The notes: generated by a model not told the origin, from the sequence alone. A stretch of DNA of 64,000 bases from Aestuariivirga sp. (GCF_020252395.1 NZ_JADCDB010000004.1:124001-188000); one strand, 5' to 3'. Positions 26,942-39,295 are shown, numbered from the stretch's first letter. Numbers and translations: made by a program.

Positions 26942-26947
26942 AGTATA
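26942..26947 (-). promoter_or_regulatory. putative -10 element of chrA, leaderless spacing
   Basis: TATACT on the minus strand ends seven bases before the chrA ATG at 26934, so transcription would begin at or next to the start codon. The best -35 match, TCGACT 16 bases upstream, lies within the first codons of the divergent gene. No ribosome-binding site precedes this ATG. Confidence 0.35.
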
Positions 26948-26956
26948 GTTGAGCCC

Positions 26957-29900
26957 ATGTCCAAGTCGACCCACAGCCTCGCCGACCTTTATGACCTTTC
27001 GATCACGCGCCTGTTCCTCACCGGGCCGCAGGCCATCCTGCGCATGGTGCTGATGCAGTCGGAGCGTGACCGGCAGGCCGGGCTCGACACCGCAGGCTAC
27101 ATCTCCGGCTATCGCGGCTCGCCTGTCGGCACGGTGGACAATCAGTTCCAGGCGGCGAGAAAGGTGCTGGAGCCGCGCAACATCGTGTTCCAGCCGGGCC
27201 TCAACGAGGACTTGGCCGCCACCGCCTGCTGGGGCACGCAGCAGGCCGAAATGCGCGGCGAGGGCAAGCACGACGGTGTCTTTGCCCTGTGGTACGGCAA
27301 GGGCCCGGGGGTCGACCGCACGGGTGACGTGTTCCGCCACGCCAACATGGCCGGCACTTCGCCCCATGGCGGCGTGCTCGCCATTGCGGGCGACGATCAC
27401 TCGGGCGAATCATCGACCGTTGTCCATGCGAGCGACGTGGCGCTGATGGACGCGATGATCCCTGTCCTCTCGCCCGCAGGCGTGCAGGAGATCATCGACT
27501 TCGGCCTGCTGGGCTATGCGCTATCGCGCCACGCGGGCGTCTGGGTGGGCCTCAAATGCGTGCACGACACGGTCGAATCCGCCGCCGTCGTCGAGGCCGG
27601 GCCCGGCCGGGTGAACCCCGTTATCCCCTCCGAACCCGCGCCACCCTCCGGAGGCCTGTCGATCCGCCCCAGCGATGACCGCGTCGTGCAGGAAGAGCGC
27701 ATCCACATGCACAAGCTTCCCGCCGTAAAAACCTTCGCGCGGGCCAATGTCCTCAACCGCATCGTGATGCGCGGCGGAGACAAGCCCACGCTCGGCATTG
27801 TCGCTGCCGGCAAGGCCTATCTCGATGTGAGGCAAGCGCTGGATGACCTCGGCATCGACGAGGTGAAGGCGGCAAGGCTCGGCATCCGCCTGCTCAAGAT
27901 CGGCATGGTCTGGCCGCTGGAGGAGACGGTGGTGAAGGACTTCGCGAAGGGCCTGTCCACCATCATGGTGGTGGAGGAGAAGCGCTCGCTCATCGAAGCG
28001 CAGCTGCGCGGCATTCTCTATGCGGAGGACACCCGCCCCGCCGTCATCGGCAAGCAGGACGAGCACGGAAAAACGCTGTTCGCGCCGCATGGCGTGCTGG
28101 AGCCGAACCAGATCGCCTTCGCCATCGCCGCCCGCATCCAGGACCGCGCTACGTCAGACCGCGCCTCGGCGCTGCAGGATTTTTCCACCGGCTGCAACCA
28201 GGCCGACCTCGTCGCCCGCATTCCCTATTTCTGCGCGGGCTGCCCGCATAACTCCTCCACCGTGCTGCCCGATGGCGCGCGCGGCTATGCCGGCATCGGC
28301 TGCCACTGGCTCGCCCAGTTCGTGCCGGGCCGCAAGACCGAGGGCGCCACCCACATGGGCGGCGAGGGCGCCAACTGGGTGGGCGAGGCGCCGTTCTCGA
28401 CGCGCAGCCACGTGTTCCAGAACATGGGTGACGGCACCTACAATCATTCCGGCCTCATGGCCATCCGCCACGCGGTGGCCACCTCCACCAGCATCACCTA
28501 CAAGATTCTGTTCAACGATGCCGTGGCGATGACCGGCGGCCAGCGCAATGATGGCGGCCTGACGGTGGAGCGGATCGCCCAGCAGATGCGTGCCATCGGC
28601 GTTGAGCGCATTGCGGTCGTCTCCGACGAGCCGGACAAGTATCCCGCGCGCTCGGGTTTCCCGGCCCTCACCAGCTTCAACCACCGCAGCGAGTTGCAGG
28701 CGGTGCAGACGGAATTGATGGGTGTGAAGGGCGTCTCGGTGCTCATCTATGACCAGACCTGTGCCGCGGAGAAGCGCCGCCGCCGCCGCAAGGGCCAGTT
28801 CCCCGACCCGCAGAAACGCGTGTTCATCAACGAACTTGTCTGCGAGGGTTGCGGCGATTGCGGGGTGCAGTCCAACTGCGTGGCGATCCAGCCGGTGGAC
28901 ACCGAGTTTGGCCGCAAGCGCAAGATCGACCAGTCAAGCTGCAACAAGGATTTCTCCTGCCTAAAGGGCTTCTGCCCCAGCTTCGTGACGGTGGAAGGCG
29001 GCGAACTGGTGAAGGGCAGCAGCGGCCCGGCGGTCGACCCCGGGAAGACGCCCTTTCCGCCCGTGCCGGAGCCCGTGCTGCCCACGCTGGACAAGCCGTG
29101 GAGCATTCTCGTCACCGGCATCGGCGGCACGGGCGTGGTGACCGTTGGCCATCTGCTCGGCATGGCGGCCCACATCGAGGGCAAGGGTGCGGCCCTCATC
29201 GACATGGTGGGCATCTCGCAGAAGAACGGCACAGTGGTCACCCACCTCAAGATCGGCGCCACACCAGAGGCGATCTCCGCCGTGCGCGTGGCGCGCGGCC
29301 ATGCTGACCTCATTCTCGGCTGCGATCTTGTCACCAGCGCCTCCGAACGCGTCCTCTCCGCCGCGTCGCGCGCGAAGACCCATGCCGTCGTCAACAGCCA
29401 TGAGGTGATGCCGGCGAACTTCACCCATGATGCCAATTTCGACGTGCAGGGCCAGGCCCTCTCGCTGCGCATCGCGGCGGCAGCGAAGCAGGGCGGCTTC
29501 TCCGCCATCGACGCCACCGGGATCGCCACCAAGCTCATGGGCGATTCGATCGCCGCCAATCTCTTCACGCTGGGTTATGCCTGGCAGAAGGGTCTCGTGC
29601 CGCTCACGCGCGAGGCAATCGAGGCAGCGGTGCAGCTCAACGGCGTGTCGGTGAAGATGAACCTCGCCGCCTTTGCCTGGGGCCGCCGTGCCGCGGTGGA
29701 TGAGGCCGCTGTGCGCGCGGTGATCGGCGCGAAGGTGGAGACGAAGGCGGAGACGCTGGACGAGGCGATCGCGCGCCGCGTGGAGTTTCTCACCGCCTAC
29801 CAGGATGCGGTCTACGCTGAAAGTTACCGCAGCTTCGTCATGAAGGTGCGCCCCGTTTCCGAGCCGCTGGCGCTCGCCGTCGCGAAGAACCTGTTCAAGC

Positions 29901-30388
29901 TCATGGCCTATAAGGACGAGTATGAGGTCGCCCGCCTCTACAGCGACGGCAGCTTCGCGGAGAAGCTTTCGAAGCAGTTCACGGGTGACTTCACACTCAA
30001 GTTCCATCTCGCCCCGCCGATCCGCGGCCGCGTCGATGGCTTCACGGGCAAACCGATGAAAACGGAATATGGTCCGTGGATGATGAGCGCCTTCAGGGTG
30101 CTCGCGAAGATGAAGCGCCTGCGCGGCACGCGTTTTGATATCTTCGCCCGCAATCCGGAACGCCGCATGGAGCGCCAGCTCATCGCCGATTACCGCGCCC
30201 TCGTGGAGCGCCTCATTGCCACGCCGGAGCGCGCCCGCAGCAGCGTGGCGCTGGACCTCGCTGGCCTGCCGGACATGATCCGCGGCTTCGGCCACGTGAA
30301 GGAGGCGAACGCTGCTAAGGCAAAGGAACGCGAGACGGAGCTGCTGGACTTGCTTACGGGTGCTGGCCTGCAGAAGGCGGCGGAGTAG
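26957..30388 (+). CDS. indolepyruvate ferredoxin oxidoreductase family protein (fused alpha/beta)
   Basis: A 1143-residue fusion that oxidatively decarboxylates an aryl- or branched-chain 2-oxo acid to acyl-CoA with ferredoxin as acceptor. The N-terminal half is the pyrimidine/TPP-binding part (GYRGSPVG, FAGDDHSGESS-like region), the middle holds a ferredoxin-type cysteine cluster (Cys629, 632, 635 and 641 in CEGCGDCGVQSNC, then CNKDFSCLKGFC), and the C-terminal part is the gamma/IorB domain (GIGGTGVVT). Fused forms of this size are common in alphaproteobacteria and work aerobically in amino-acid breakdown. It is divergent from chrA by 22 bases and ends at a strong hairpin. Confidence 0.92.
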   Translation: MSKSTHSLADLYDLSITRLFLTGPQAILRMVLMQSERDRQAGLDTAGYISGYRGSPVGTVDNQFQAARKVLEPRNIVFQPGLNEDLAATACWGTQQAEMRGEGKHDGVFALWYGKGPGVDRTGDVFRHANMAGTSPHGGVLAIAGDDHSGESSTVVHASDVALMDAMIPVLSPAGVQEIIDFGLLGYALSRHAGVWVGLKCVHDTVESAAVVEAGPGRVNPVIPSEPAPPSGGLSIRPSDDRVVQEERIHMHKLPAVKTFARANVLNRIVMRGGDKPTLGIVAAGKAYLDVRQALDDLGIDEVKAARLGIRLLKIGMVWPLEETVVKDFAKGLSTIMVVEEKRSLIEAQLRGILYAEDTRPAVIGKQDEHGKTLFAPHGVLEPNQIAFAIAARIQDRATSDRASALQDFSTGCNQADLVARIPYFCAGCPHNSSTVLPDGARGYAGIGCHWLAQFVPGRKTEGATHMGGEGANWVGEAPFSTRSHVFQNMGDGTYNHSGLMAIRHAVATSTSITYKILFNDAVAMTGGQRNDGGLTVERIAQQMRAIGVERIAVVSDEPDKYPARSGFPALTSFNHRSELQAVQTELMGVKGVSVLIYDQTCAAEKRRRRRKGQFPDPQKRVFINELVCEGCGDCGVQSNCVAIQPVDTEFGRKRKIDQSSCNKDFSCLKGFCPSFVTVEGGELVKGSSGPAVDPGKTPFPPVPEPVLPTLDKPWSILVTGIGGTGVVTVGHLLGMAAHIEGKGAALIDMVGISQKNGTVVTHLKIGATPEAISAVRVARGHADLILGCDLVTSASERVLSAASRAKTHAVVNSHEVMPANFTHDANFDVQGQALSLRIAAAAKQGGFSAIDATGIATKLMGDSIAANLFTLGYAWQKGLVPLTREAIEAAVQLNGVSVKMNLAAFAWGRRAAVDEAAVRAVIGAKVETKAETLDEAIARRVEFLTAYQDAVYAESYRSFVMKVRPVSEPLALAVAKNLFKLMAYKDEYEVARLYSDGSFAEKLSKQFTGDFTLKFHLAPPIRGRVDGFTGKPMKTEYGPWMMSAFRVLAKMKRLRGTRFDIFARNPERRMERQLIADYRALVERLIATPERARSSVALDLAGLPDMIRGFGHVKEANAAKAKERETELLDLLTGAGLQKAAE

Positions 30389-30409
30389 GCTTCCCCGGCG
30401 CCTTCAACG

Positions 30410-30441
30410 CATCATGCCCGGCACGCCGGCCGGGTATGATG
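30410..30441. terminator. strong bidirectional hairpin between the oxidoreductase gene and dnaJ
   Basis: A 13-bp stem containing one G-T pair (30410-30422 with 30429-30441, ends CATCAT / ATGATG) and a 6-base loop lies between the convergent stop codons at 30388 and 30466. Confidence 0.6.
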
Positions 30442-30465
30442 AACAACCATGAGAGAGGCGGACCC

Positions 30466-31629
30466 TCAGCTGCCGAAGCCGTCCCAGAAGGCCCTGGCCT
30501 TGGCGAAGAAACCCTCCGACTCGGGGCTGTTGTTCTTCGCTTCCTTTTCGAACTCCTTGAGGAGTTCCTTCTGCCGGCGCGACAGGTTGACCGGGGTCTC
30601 GACCGCCACCTGGATATACATGTCGCCCATCTGCGACGACCGCAGCACCGGCATGCCCTTGTTCCTGAGACGGAACTGCTTGCCCGTCTGGGTGCCTTCA
30701 GGAACCGAGACGCGGGCCTTATTGCCGTCGATGGTGGGCACTTCGATTTCGCCGCCGATGGCGGCCGCCGTCATCGAGACTGGGACCTTGCAGAACAGGT
30801 CCGCGCCGTCGCGCTGAAAGAACTCATGCGGCTTGACGCTCAGGAAGATATAGAGATCGCCCGACGGCCCGCCGCGCAGGCCAGCCTCGCCTTCGCTGGC
30901 AAGACGGATGCGCGTGCCGTCCTCGACGCCTGCGGGAATGTTGACCGACAGCGTGCGCTCTCTGGTGACGCGGCCCTGGCCCGAACAGGCGCTGCAAGGG
31001 TCCGGGATCACCTGGCCCCGCCCCTGGCACGAGGGACAGGTGCGCTCCACCGTGAAGAAGCCGGACTGCGAACGGACCGCCCCCTGGCCGCCGCAGGCCG
31101 AGCAGGTCTTCGGGCTCGTTCCGGACTTGGCGCCCGAACCGCTGCACACCTCGCAGGACACCGAGGACGGGACGCGGATTTGCGCGGATTTGCCGGTGAA
31201 AGCCTCGGTGAGGCTGATCTCCATGTTGTAGCGCAGGTCGGAGCCGCGCGTGGCCCCGCTGTTGCGCCCGCCGCCGCTGCGGCGGCCACGTCCGCCGCCA
31301 CCGCCGCCGCCCATGAAATCGCCGAACAGGTCCTCGAAGATGTCGGACATCGAGGAATTGAAGTCGGGGCCAAAGCCGGCGCCGCCGCGGGCGCCCATGC
31401 CGTTCTCGAAGGCCTGGTGGCCGAAACGGTCATAGGCCGCCTTCTTCTGCGGGTCCTTGAGCACGTCATAGGCCTCGTTCAGCTCCTTGAACTTGGCCTC
31501 GGTCTTGGCGTCGCCAGGGTTTGCATCGGGATGCAGCTGCTTGGCGAGCTTGCGATAGGCGGCCTTGAGTTCCTTCTCGTCGGCCGACCGGCCAACGCCC
31601 AGAACATCGTAATAGTCACGCTTGGCCAT
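30466..31629 (-). CDS. dnaJ: chaperone DnaJ
   Basis: A 387-residue Hsp40 co-chaperone that stimulates DnaK ATPase and delivers unfolded clients. J-domain with His33-Pro34-Asp35, a Gly-rich linker (about 88-125), four CxxCxGxG zinc motifs ([32 protein letters not shown]) and the C-terminal peptide-binding domains. It follows dnaK on the same strand after 149 bases that contain a long stem. Confidence 0.97.
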   Translation of the reverse strand: MAKRDYYDVLGVGRSADEKELKAAYRKLAKQLHPDANPGDAKTEAKFKELNEAYDVLKDPQKKAAYDRFGHQAFENGMGARGGAGFGPDFNSSMSDIFEDLFGDFMGGGGGGGRGRRSGGGRNSGATRGSDLRYNMEISLTEAFTGKSAQIRVPSSVSCEVCSGSGAKSGTSPKTCSACGGQGAVRSQSGFFTVERTCPSCQGRGQVIPDPCSACSGQGRVTRERTLSVNIPAGVEDGTRIRLASEGEAGLRGGPSGDLYIFLSVKPHEFFQRDGADLFCKVPVSMTAAAIGGEIEVPTIDGNKARVSVPEGTQTGKQFRLRNKGMPVLRSSQMGDMYIQVAVETPVNLSRRQKELLKEFEKEAKNNSPESEGFFAKARAFWDGFGS

Positions 31630-31706
31630 GAATGCTTACCGCTGTCGGTTTTCGTCCTGGCGCAAACGGCACGCCGGACCGGAAACAATTTGAAATGCGA
31701 AAGAGC

Positions 31707-31763
31707 GGAACCCCGCCCCGCGCGGCTGGCCCGCTGGGGGCCTGCGACGTGAAGCGGGGTTCC
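31707..31763 (-). terminator. stem-loop in the dnaK-dnaJ gap (attenuator or partial terminator)
   Basis: A perfect 10-bp stem (GGAACCCCGC at 31707-31716 and GCGGGGTTCC at 31754-31763) encloses a further GC-rich stem. On the coding strand it is followed by T-rich sequence (CTCTTTCGCATTTC), consistent with reduced read-through from dnaK into dnaJ. Confidence 0.5.
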
Positions 31764-31778
31764 TGGTCATCCGGGGTC

Positions 31779-33695
<1,917 letters not shown>

Positions 33696-33837
33696 CTTGA
33701 TCCTCCAATTGGCAGGCGGAGCTTGGGAAAGCCCTTTAGGCACTTGCCCGACCCCCATTTGGCCAAGGGGGGTCCGCCTCCTGATTAAGATTAGGTCCCG
33801 GCTTCCCGATTCTTCGGGTCACCGGCGGTCGGAGGCT

Positions 33838-33866
33838 ATATAGGCAGGGGGCTACGGCCTATCAAG
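33838..33866 (-). promoter_or_regulatory. RpoH (sigma-32) heat-shock promoter of dnaK
   Basis: On the minus strand CTTG (33863-33866), 18 bases, then CCTATAT (33838-33844), an exact match to the alphaproteobacterial RpoH consensus CTTG-N17/18-CYTATNT. It points to dnaK with a leader of about 135 bases. No CIRCE inverted repeat was seen near it. Confidence 0.75.
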
Positions 33867-33987
33867 CGGTTCGCCCACGCAAAAGTGATCGGAGTGAGGG
33901 CCGCCTCATCCGCCCCGATCCCCCCGGCCTTCCACCAGGTGGAGGAAATGGCTTGCCGGCGCTCGACCGGCAACGGAAAAGCGCTTG

Positions 33988-34590
33988 ATGCAACCCGGAC
34001 TGCGATATCTGCCCGGCCACCTTGGCCCCGAGGACCAGCGCCAACTGGTGGAAAACCTGCGCGCCGCCGTGGCGGAGGCCCCGCTGTTCACCCCCGTCAT
34101 GCCGCGCACCGGCCGGCCCTTCACGGTGCGGATGACAAATCTCGGGCCTCTCGGCTGGGTGTCGGACCGGGCGGGCTACCGCTACCAGCCCACCCACCCA
34201 GGGACGGGCAGGCCCTGGCCGCCGATCCCTGGCACCCTGCTTGAGCTCTGGCGGGAGGTGTCGGGCTATCCGCATGACCCCGAGGCTTGCCTCGTCAATT
34301 TCTACAATGGCGGCGCCAAAATGGGCCTGCACCGGGATGAGGACGAGGAGGATTTCGCGGCCCCCGTGCTCTCCGTCTCGCTTGGCGATACGGCAGTGTT
34401 CCGCATCGGCGGGCCGGAGCGCGGCGGCAAGACGGGAACGCTGAAGCTCTCCTCCGGCGACGTTCTGGTGATGGGCGGAGCCTCCCGCCTCTGCTATCAC
34501 GGCATCGACCGGGTGTTTTCCGGCACCTCCAGCCTGCTGAAGGACGGTGGGCGCATCAATCTCACGCTCAGACGGGTGAGGAGGCCATGA
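33988..34590 (+). CDS. alkB: alpha-ketoglutarate-dependent DNA repair dioxygenase AlkB
   Basis: A 200-residue Fe(II)/2-oxoglutarate dioxygenase that reverses alkyl damage such as 1-methyladenine in DNA. Iron ligands His115, Asp117 (HRDED) and His171, and the 2-oxoglutarate-binding Arg189 and Arg195 (RINLTLRR) are all present. Length is that of bacterial AlkB. ATG 33988 follows directly after a TTG in frame; ATG is preferred. Divergent from dnaK; its last 23 bases overlap the end of the VOC-family gene on the other strand. Confidence 0.93.
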   Translation: MQPGLRYLPGHLGPEDQRQLVENLRAAVAEAPLFTPVMPRTGRPFTVRMTNLGPLGWVSDRAGYRYQPTHPGTGRPWPPIPGTLLELWREVSGYPHDPEACLVNFYNGGAKMGLHRDEDEEDFAAPVLSVSLGDTAVFRIGGPERGGKTGTLKLSSGDVLVMGGASRLCYHGIDRVFSGTSSLLKDGGRINLTLRRVRRP

Positions 34591-34960
34591 CGGGCGCCGG
34601 TTTCATCCAGCCGATGACCGCGCCGGCCGGGTCCTGCACAATGGCGATCCGGCCCACTGACGGCACGTCGAACACCGGCGCCAGCAGCTTGCCGCCCACC
34701 GCCACAGCCTCGGCCACCCGGGCATCGACGTCATCGACCGCAAGATAGGTAAACCAGCCCATCGGGCTGCCTGGCCGGGAGGTCATGTCCATCAGGCCCC
34801 AGACGGACTCGCCGCCCGCCATGGCGACCCAGTAGTTGCCTTCGCCCGAAGGATCGAAAGCCTGAAAGGTGAGACCCAGCGTCTTGCCGTAAAAGGCCTT
34901 GGCTTTTTTCACTTCGGTGGTCATCAGTTCCGACCAGACCACGCTTCCTTGCTTTGCCAT
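34568..34960 (-). CDS. VOC-family protein (glyoxalase/bleomycin-resistance fold)
   Basis: A 130-residue vicinal-oxygen-chelate fold protein with two beta-alpha-beta-beta-beta modules (about 5-60 and 66-122; motifs FYGKTLG and DPAGAVIGW). Several members of this size bind small ligands without known catalysis; only part of the usual metal ligand set is visible. The 3' end overlaps alkB by 23 bases tail to tail. Function unknown. Confidence 0.8.
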   Translation of the reverse strand: MAKQGSVVWSELMTTEVKKAKAFYGKTLGLTFQAFDPSGEGNYWVAMAGGESVWGLMDMTSRPGSPMGWFTYLAVDDVDARVAEAVAVGGKLLAPVFDVPSVGRIAIVQDPAGAVIGWMKPAPVMASSPV

Positions 34961-34978
34961 TCGCCATTACCCCGTTGA

Positions 34979-35007
34979 CACTGCCGCAGCCTGCGGCGGC
35001 GGCAGTG
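34979..35007 (-). terminator. stem-loop after grpE
   Basis: CACTGCCGC (34979-34987) pairs with GCGGCAGTG (34999-35007), extended outward by CCCCG / CGGGG after a short bulge. It lies between the grpE stop (35053) and the VOC start (34960). No T-run follows, so termination may be partial. Confidence 0.4.
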
Positions 35008-35052
35008 ACGGGGCCATGACTTGGGTCAAACGTAACAGATAAATACGGGGCC

Positions 35053-35604
35053 TTAGCCCTCCGCCTTCGCAACCCCCACCATCGCGGGCCTCAGGCAGCG
35101 GTCGCCGATGGCGAAGCCGGACTGCATTTCCTGCACCACCGTTCCTGGCGGATACTCGCTGGTGGGCATCTCGAACAGCGCCTGGTGGAAGTTGGGGTCG
35201 AACCTGGCGCCCACCGTCTCCACCTTGCGGATGTTGTAACGCTGGAAGACGTTGAGCAACTCGCGCTCCGTCATCTCAATGCCGGCGAAGAGGTTCTTGG
35301 TTTCCTCGCTGGCGGTTTCGGCCGGCTTGTGGGCCAGCGCGCGCTGCATGTTGTCGGAGACACTCAGCAGGTCACGGGCGAAATTGGTGGCGGCATAGAG
35401 CGTTGCCTCCGCCTTCTCGCGCTCGGCGCGCTTTCTCAGATTGTCCATGTCGGCGGCGGTGCGCAGCAGGCGATCCTTGAGGAATGCGGCCTCTTCCCTG
35501 AGCTTCGCGATCTCCAGGTCGCGCTCATCCAGTTCCTCGGCCAGCGCCTGCTCGAGGGCGAGGCCGATGTTCGGCTCGTCGGCGGAATTCTTGTCTTCGG
35601 CCAT
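35053..35604 (-). CDS. grpE: nucleotide exchange factor GrpE
   Basis: The 183-residue Hsp70 nucleotide exchange factor: a long N-terminal coiled coil (about residues 20-85, rich in Glu, Leu and Lys) and a C-terminal beta domain with the family signature (VQEMQSGFAIGDRCLRPAMV). ATG 35604 gives the usual acidic N-terminus MAEDKNS. It follows hrcA by 66 bases on the same strand, the common hrcA-grpE order. Confidence 0.95.
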   Translation of the reverse strand: MAEDKNSADEPNIGLALEQALAEELDERDLEIAKLREEAAFLKDRLLRTAADMDNLRKRAEREKAEATLYAATNFARDLLSVSDNMQRALAHKPAETASEETKNLFAGIEMTERELLNVFQRYNIRKVETVGARFDPNFHQALFEMPTSEYPPGTVVQEMQSGFAIGDRCLRPAMVGVAKAEG

Positions 35605-35670
35605 GCTGAAGGTTTTCCAGTCCCTGGGATCTGCGTGATGGCAGGCATATCGGCTGCCTGCCCGCAAAAA

Positions 35671-36762
35671 TCAAGTGAGCAGCCGCCCGATGGCCTTGGC
35701 GGTGTAATCAACCATTGGGATGATGCGGGCATAGTTCATCCGGGTCGGCCCGATGATCCCCATGACGCCCACGATCTTCTCCTCGGAGTTGCGGAAGGGC
35801 GTGACGATGATCGAGCTCCCCGACAGGGAGAACAGGCGGTTTTCAGAGCCGATGAAGATGCGCACCCCCTCGCCCATTTCGGCGGCCCCCAGAAGCTGCA
35901 CCAACTCCTTTTTGTTCTCGATATCCTCGAACAGCTTGCGGATGCGCTCCAGGTCCTCGGCCGCGGTGGCATTCTCGATCAGGTTGGCCTGGCCGCGCAC
36001 GATCAGCGTCTTGTCCTCGCTGTCTCCCTCGCCGGACCACTGCCCGATCCCGGCCTCGACAACGCGGGCCGAAATCTCGTCGAGCTCCGTTCGCAGCTGC
36101 GCCATCTCGTCCCGCACGAAGCGCTGCACCTCGTCGATGGTCTTGCCCTGGAACCGCGCCGAGAGATAGTTCGACGCCTGGGCGAGGGTGGAGGGCGGAA
36201 GCCCGCGCGGCACCTCGATCACCCGGTTCTCGACGCTGCCATCCTCGCCGACAAGGATCACCAATGCCCGGCCGGGCCCCAGGTTGACGAATTCAATGTG
36301 CTTCAGGCGCGCATTCATCTTGGGCGCCAAGATCACGCCAGCGCAATGCGAGAGGCCGGAGAGCAGCGTGGTCGCCTCGCCCAGCAGGTCCTCCACCCTT
36401 CGCTGGCGGTTCGATGCGGCGATCTGCGCGTCGATTTTGGCGCGCTCGTCCGTGGGCATGGCGCCCACCTCCATCACGGCATCGACGAAGAAGCGCAGGC
36501 CTTGCTCGGTGGGCATACGGCCGGCACTGGTGTGCGGCGAGAAGATCAGCCCCGCATCCTCAAGGTCCATCATCACATTGCGGACGGAGGCGGGCGAGAG
36601 GTTCTGCGGCAGGATGCGCGAAATCGTGCGCGAACCCACGGGCTCGCCAGTAGCGAGATAGGTATCGACGAGGCGGCGGAAAATGTCGCGCGAGCGCTGG
36701 TCGAGCCCGGCGATGCCGGAAAGCCGCTCCTCGGTGAGGGGTTTAGGCGGGATCATACTCAT
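35671..36762 (-). CDS. hrcA: heat-inducible transcription repressor HrcA
   Basis: A 363-residue repressor with an N-terminal winged helix (about 15-80) and a C-terminal GAF-like regulatory domain ([18 protein letters not shown] and the terminal [19 protein letters not shown]). HrcA binds CIRCE elements, usually before groESL, and needs GroEL to stay active. No CIRCE repeat was seen in this window, so its target operon is elsewhere. ATG 36762 (MSMIPPKPL) has no ribosome-binding site and is seven bases after a -10-like TACATT, so the message may be leaderless. Confidence 0.93.
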   Translation of the reverse strand: MSMIPPKPLTEERLSGIAGLDQRSRDIFRRLVDTYLATGEPVGSRTISRILPQNLSPASVRNVMMDLEDAGLIFSPHTSAGRMPTEQGLRFFVDAVMEVGAMPTDERAKIDAQIAASNRQRRVEDLLGEATTLLSGLSHCAGVILAPKMNARLKHIEFVNLGPGRALVILVGEDGSVENRVIEVPRGLPPSTLAQASNYLSARFQGKTIDEVQRFVRDEMAQLRTELDEISARVVEAGIGQWSGEGDSEDKTLIVRGQANLIENATAAEDLERIRKLFEDIENKKELVQLLGAAEMGEGVRIFIGSENRLFSLSGSSIIVTPFRNSEEKIVGVMGIIGPTRMNYARIIPMVDYTAKAIGRLLT

Positions 36763-36769
36763 GACACCG

Positions 36770-36798
36770 AATGTAGAAATCAAGTTGGCGCGGGTCAA
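36770..36798 (-). promoter_or_regulatory. putative sigma-70 promoter of hrcA, leaderless spacing
   Basis: TTGACC (36793-36798 on the minus strand), 17 bases, TACATT (36770-36775), then only seven bases to the hrcA ATG. Transcription would start at the start codon. This explains the lack of a ribosome-binding site. Confidence 0.45.
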
Positions 36799-36841
36799 TC
36801 CGCGCGGTAGAAGGCCCGCTTTCAGACAAGGAATGACCAGA

Positions 36842-37554
<713 letters not shown>

Positions 37555-37555
<1 letters not shown>

Positions 37556-38160
37556 TGCGCACGCTCCGCGATGCGAAGATCGTCATCGCCACCCACAACA
37601 AGGGCAAGCTTGAGGAATTCGCCGCGCTGCTGAAGCCCTATGGGGTGGAGGCAGTGAGCGCAGGAGCGTTGGGCCTGCCCGAACCGGCCGAGACCGAGAA
37701 CACCTTCGCCGGCAATGCCCGCATCAAGGCGCTCTCCGCCATGACCGCGAGCGGGCTGATCGCCGTCTCCGATGACTCCGGCCTTTGCGTCGAAGCACTC
37801 GATGGCGAGCCCGGTGTCCATACCGCCGACTGGGCGGGGCCGGACCGCGACTGGAACCGCGCCATGCGCCTCGTCGAGGAGAAGCTGCAGGCCAAGGGCG
37901 CGACCACGCCGGACAAGCGCCGCGCCTGTTTCGCCTGCACGCTCTGCGTGATCTGGCCCGACGGCACGGAGCGCATCTACGAGGGCCGCGCACAAGGGAC
38001 GCTCGCCTGGCCGCCGCGCGGGGCATTGGGCCACGGCTATGACCCGATGTTCGTGCCGGATGGCGAAACGCGCACCTTCGCGGAGCTGGCGCCTGAGGAG
38101 AAGAACCGCATCTCGCACCGCGCCCGCGCGCTGGAACTCCTCGTCCGTGATCTCTTCTGA
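37555..38160 (+). CDS. rdgB: RdgB/HAM1-family non-canonical purine NTP pyrophosphatase
   Basis: The 201-residue enzyme hydrolyses ITP, dITP and XTP to monophosphates, keeping deaminated purines out of nucleic acids. Motifs are ATHNKGKLEEF near the N-terminus, SDDSGLCVEAL and the C-terminal SHRARAL. Its ATG overlaps the rph stop by one base, and the hemW GTG start lies inside its last codons, so all three are translationally coupled. Confidence 0.95.
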
Positions 38161-39295
38161 CGCTTTCGGTATTTACGTCCACTGGCCCTTCTGCAAGGCC
38201 AAGTGCCCCTATTGCGATTTCAACAGCCATGTGCGGCGCGAGGCGGTGGACACGATGTCCTTCGCGCAGGCGCTAGGCACGGAGCTCGCGTGGTTCGCGG
38301 AGCGCACGCCGGGCCGCACCGTCTCCTCGATCTTCTTCGGCGGTGGCACGCCCTCGCTGATGCCTCCGCAAGCCGTCGGCCATGTGCTCGATACCATCGC
38401 CAAGCTTTGGCCCGTGTCGCGGGATGTGGAGACCACGCTCGAGGCCAACCCGACTTCCATCGAGGCCGGGAATTTCCGCGGCTATCGCGCGGCGGGCGTC
38501 AACCGCGTGTCCGTCGGCGTGCAGGCGCTGAATGAAGGAGACCTCAAGGCGCTGGGCCGCCAACATTCCTCCGAGGAAGCCATCGCCGCCTTCCGCCTCG
38601 CGGCGAAAGTTTTCCCACGCTGCTCCTTCGACATGATCTATGCGCGGCCGAACCAGACGCCGGAACAATGGCGCGCCGAACTCACCCGCGCGCTGGCCGA
38701 GCAGCAGGGCCACATGTCGCTCTACCAGCTCACCATCGAGCCCGGCACCGCCTATTTCGATCTACACGAAAAGGGCCGCCTGCACACGCCGGGCGATGAC
38801 CGCGCCGCCGACCTCTATGACATCACGCAGGAGCTGACCGAGGCGGCAGGCCTCGCGACCTACGAGATTTCGAACCATGCGCGGCCCGGCCAGGAGTCGC
38901 AGCACAACCTGCTCTACTGGCGCTATGGAGAATATGCCGGCGCCGGCCCCGGCGCGCACAGCCGCCTCGCTGAGGCCGAGAACCGCCGCGCGCTGATCGC
39001 CGAACGCCACCCGGAGACGTGGCGTGAACTGGTGCGCAGCCAAGGCCACGGCATCGTCTCCGACACCGCTGTGCCGCCCGCAGATCAGGCCAGCGAATAT
39101 CTGCTGATGGGCATGCGCATCGCCGAAGGGATCGACATGGACCGCTATGCCACGCTGGCGGGACGCGAGATCGATTCGTCCAAGATCGCGGGCGTGGAAT
39201 CCATGGGGTTGATCCGGCGCAACGGCCAACGGCTGATGGCCACTGCCGATGGCCGCAAGCTGCTCAATGCGGTGATTGCGGAACTGGCGGGCTGA
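38147..39295 (+). CDS. hemW: radical SAM heme chaperone HemW
   Basis: A 382-residue radical SAM protein with the cluster motif CKAKCPYC (Cys16, Cys20, Cys23) and the following Asp-Phe. HemW-type proteins resemble coproporphyrinogen oxidase HemN but carry heme to apoproteins. The best start is GTG 38147, which gives a HemW-type N-terminus (ISSDAFGIYVHWPFC) and overlaps rdgB by 14 bases; no ATG is better placed. A C-terminal HemN_C domain is present. It follows rdgB in many alphaproteobacteria. Confidence 0.92.
   Translation: MISSDAFGIYVHWPFCKAKCPYCDFNSHVRREAVDTMSFAQALGTELAWFAERTPGRTVSSIFFGGGTPSLMPPQAVGHVLDTIAKLWPVSRDVETTLEANPTSIEAGNFRGYRAAGVNRVSVGVQALNEGDLKALGRQHSSEEAIAAFRLAAKVFPRCSFDMIYARPNQTPEQWRAELTRALAEQQGHMSLYQLTIEPGTAYFDLHEKGRLHTPGDDRAADLYDITQELTEAAGLATYEISNHARPGQESQHNLLYWRYGEYAGAGPGAHSRLAEAENRRALIAERHPETWRELVRSQGHGIVSDTAVPPADQASEYLLMGMRIAEGIDMDRYATLAGREIDSSKIAGVESMGLIRRNGQRLMATADGRKLLNAVIAELAG

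Noticed and set aside
36763-36841. CIRCE element expected near hrcA
   Set aside because: No TTAGCACTC-N9-GAGTGCTAA repeat was found here, upstream of dnaK or elsewhere in the window.
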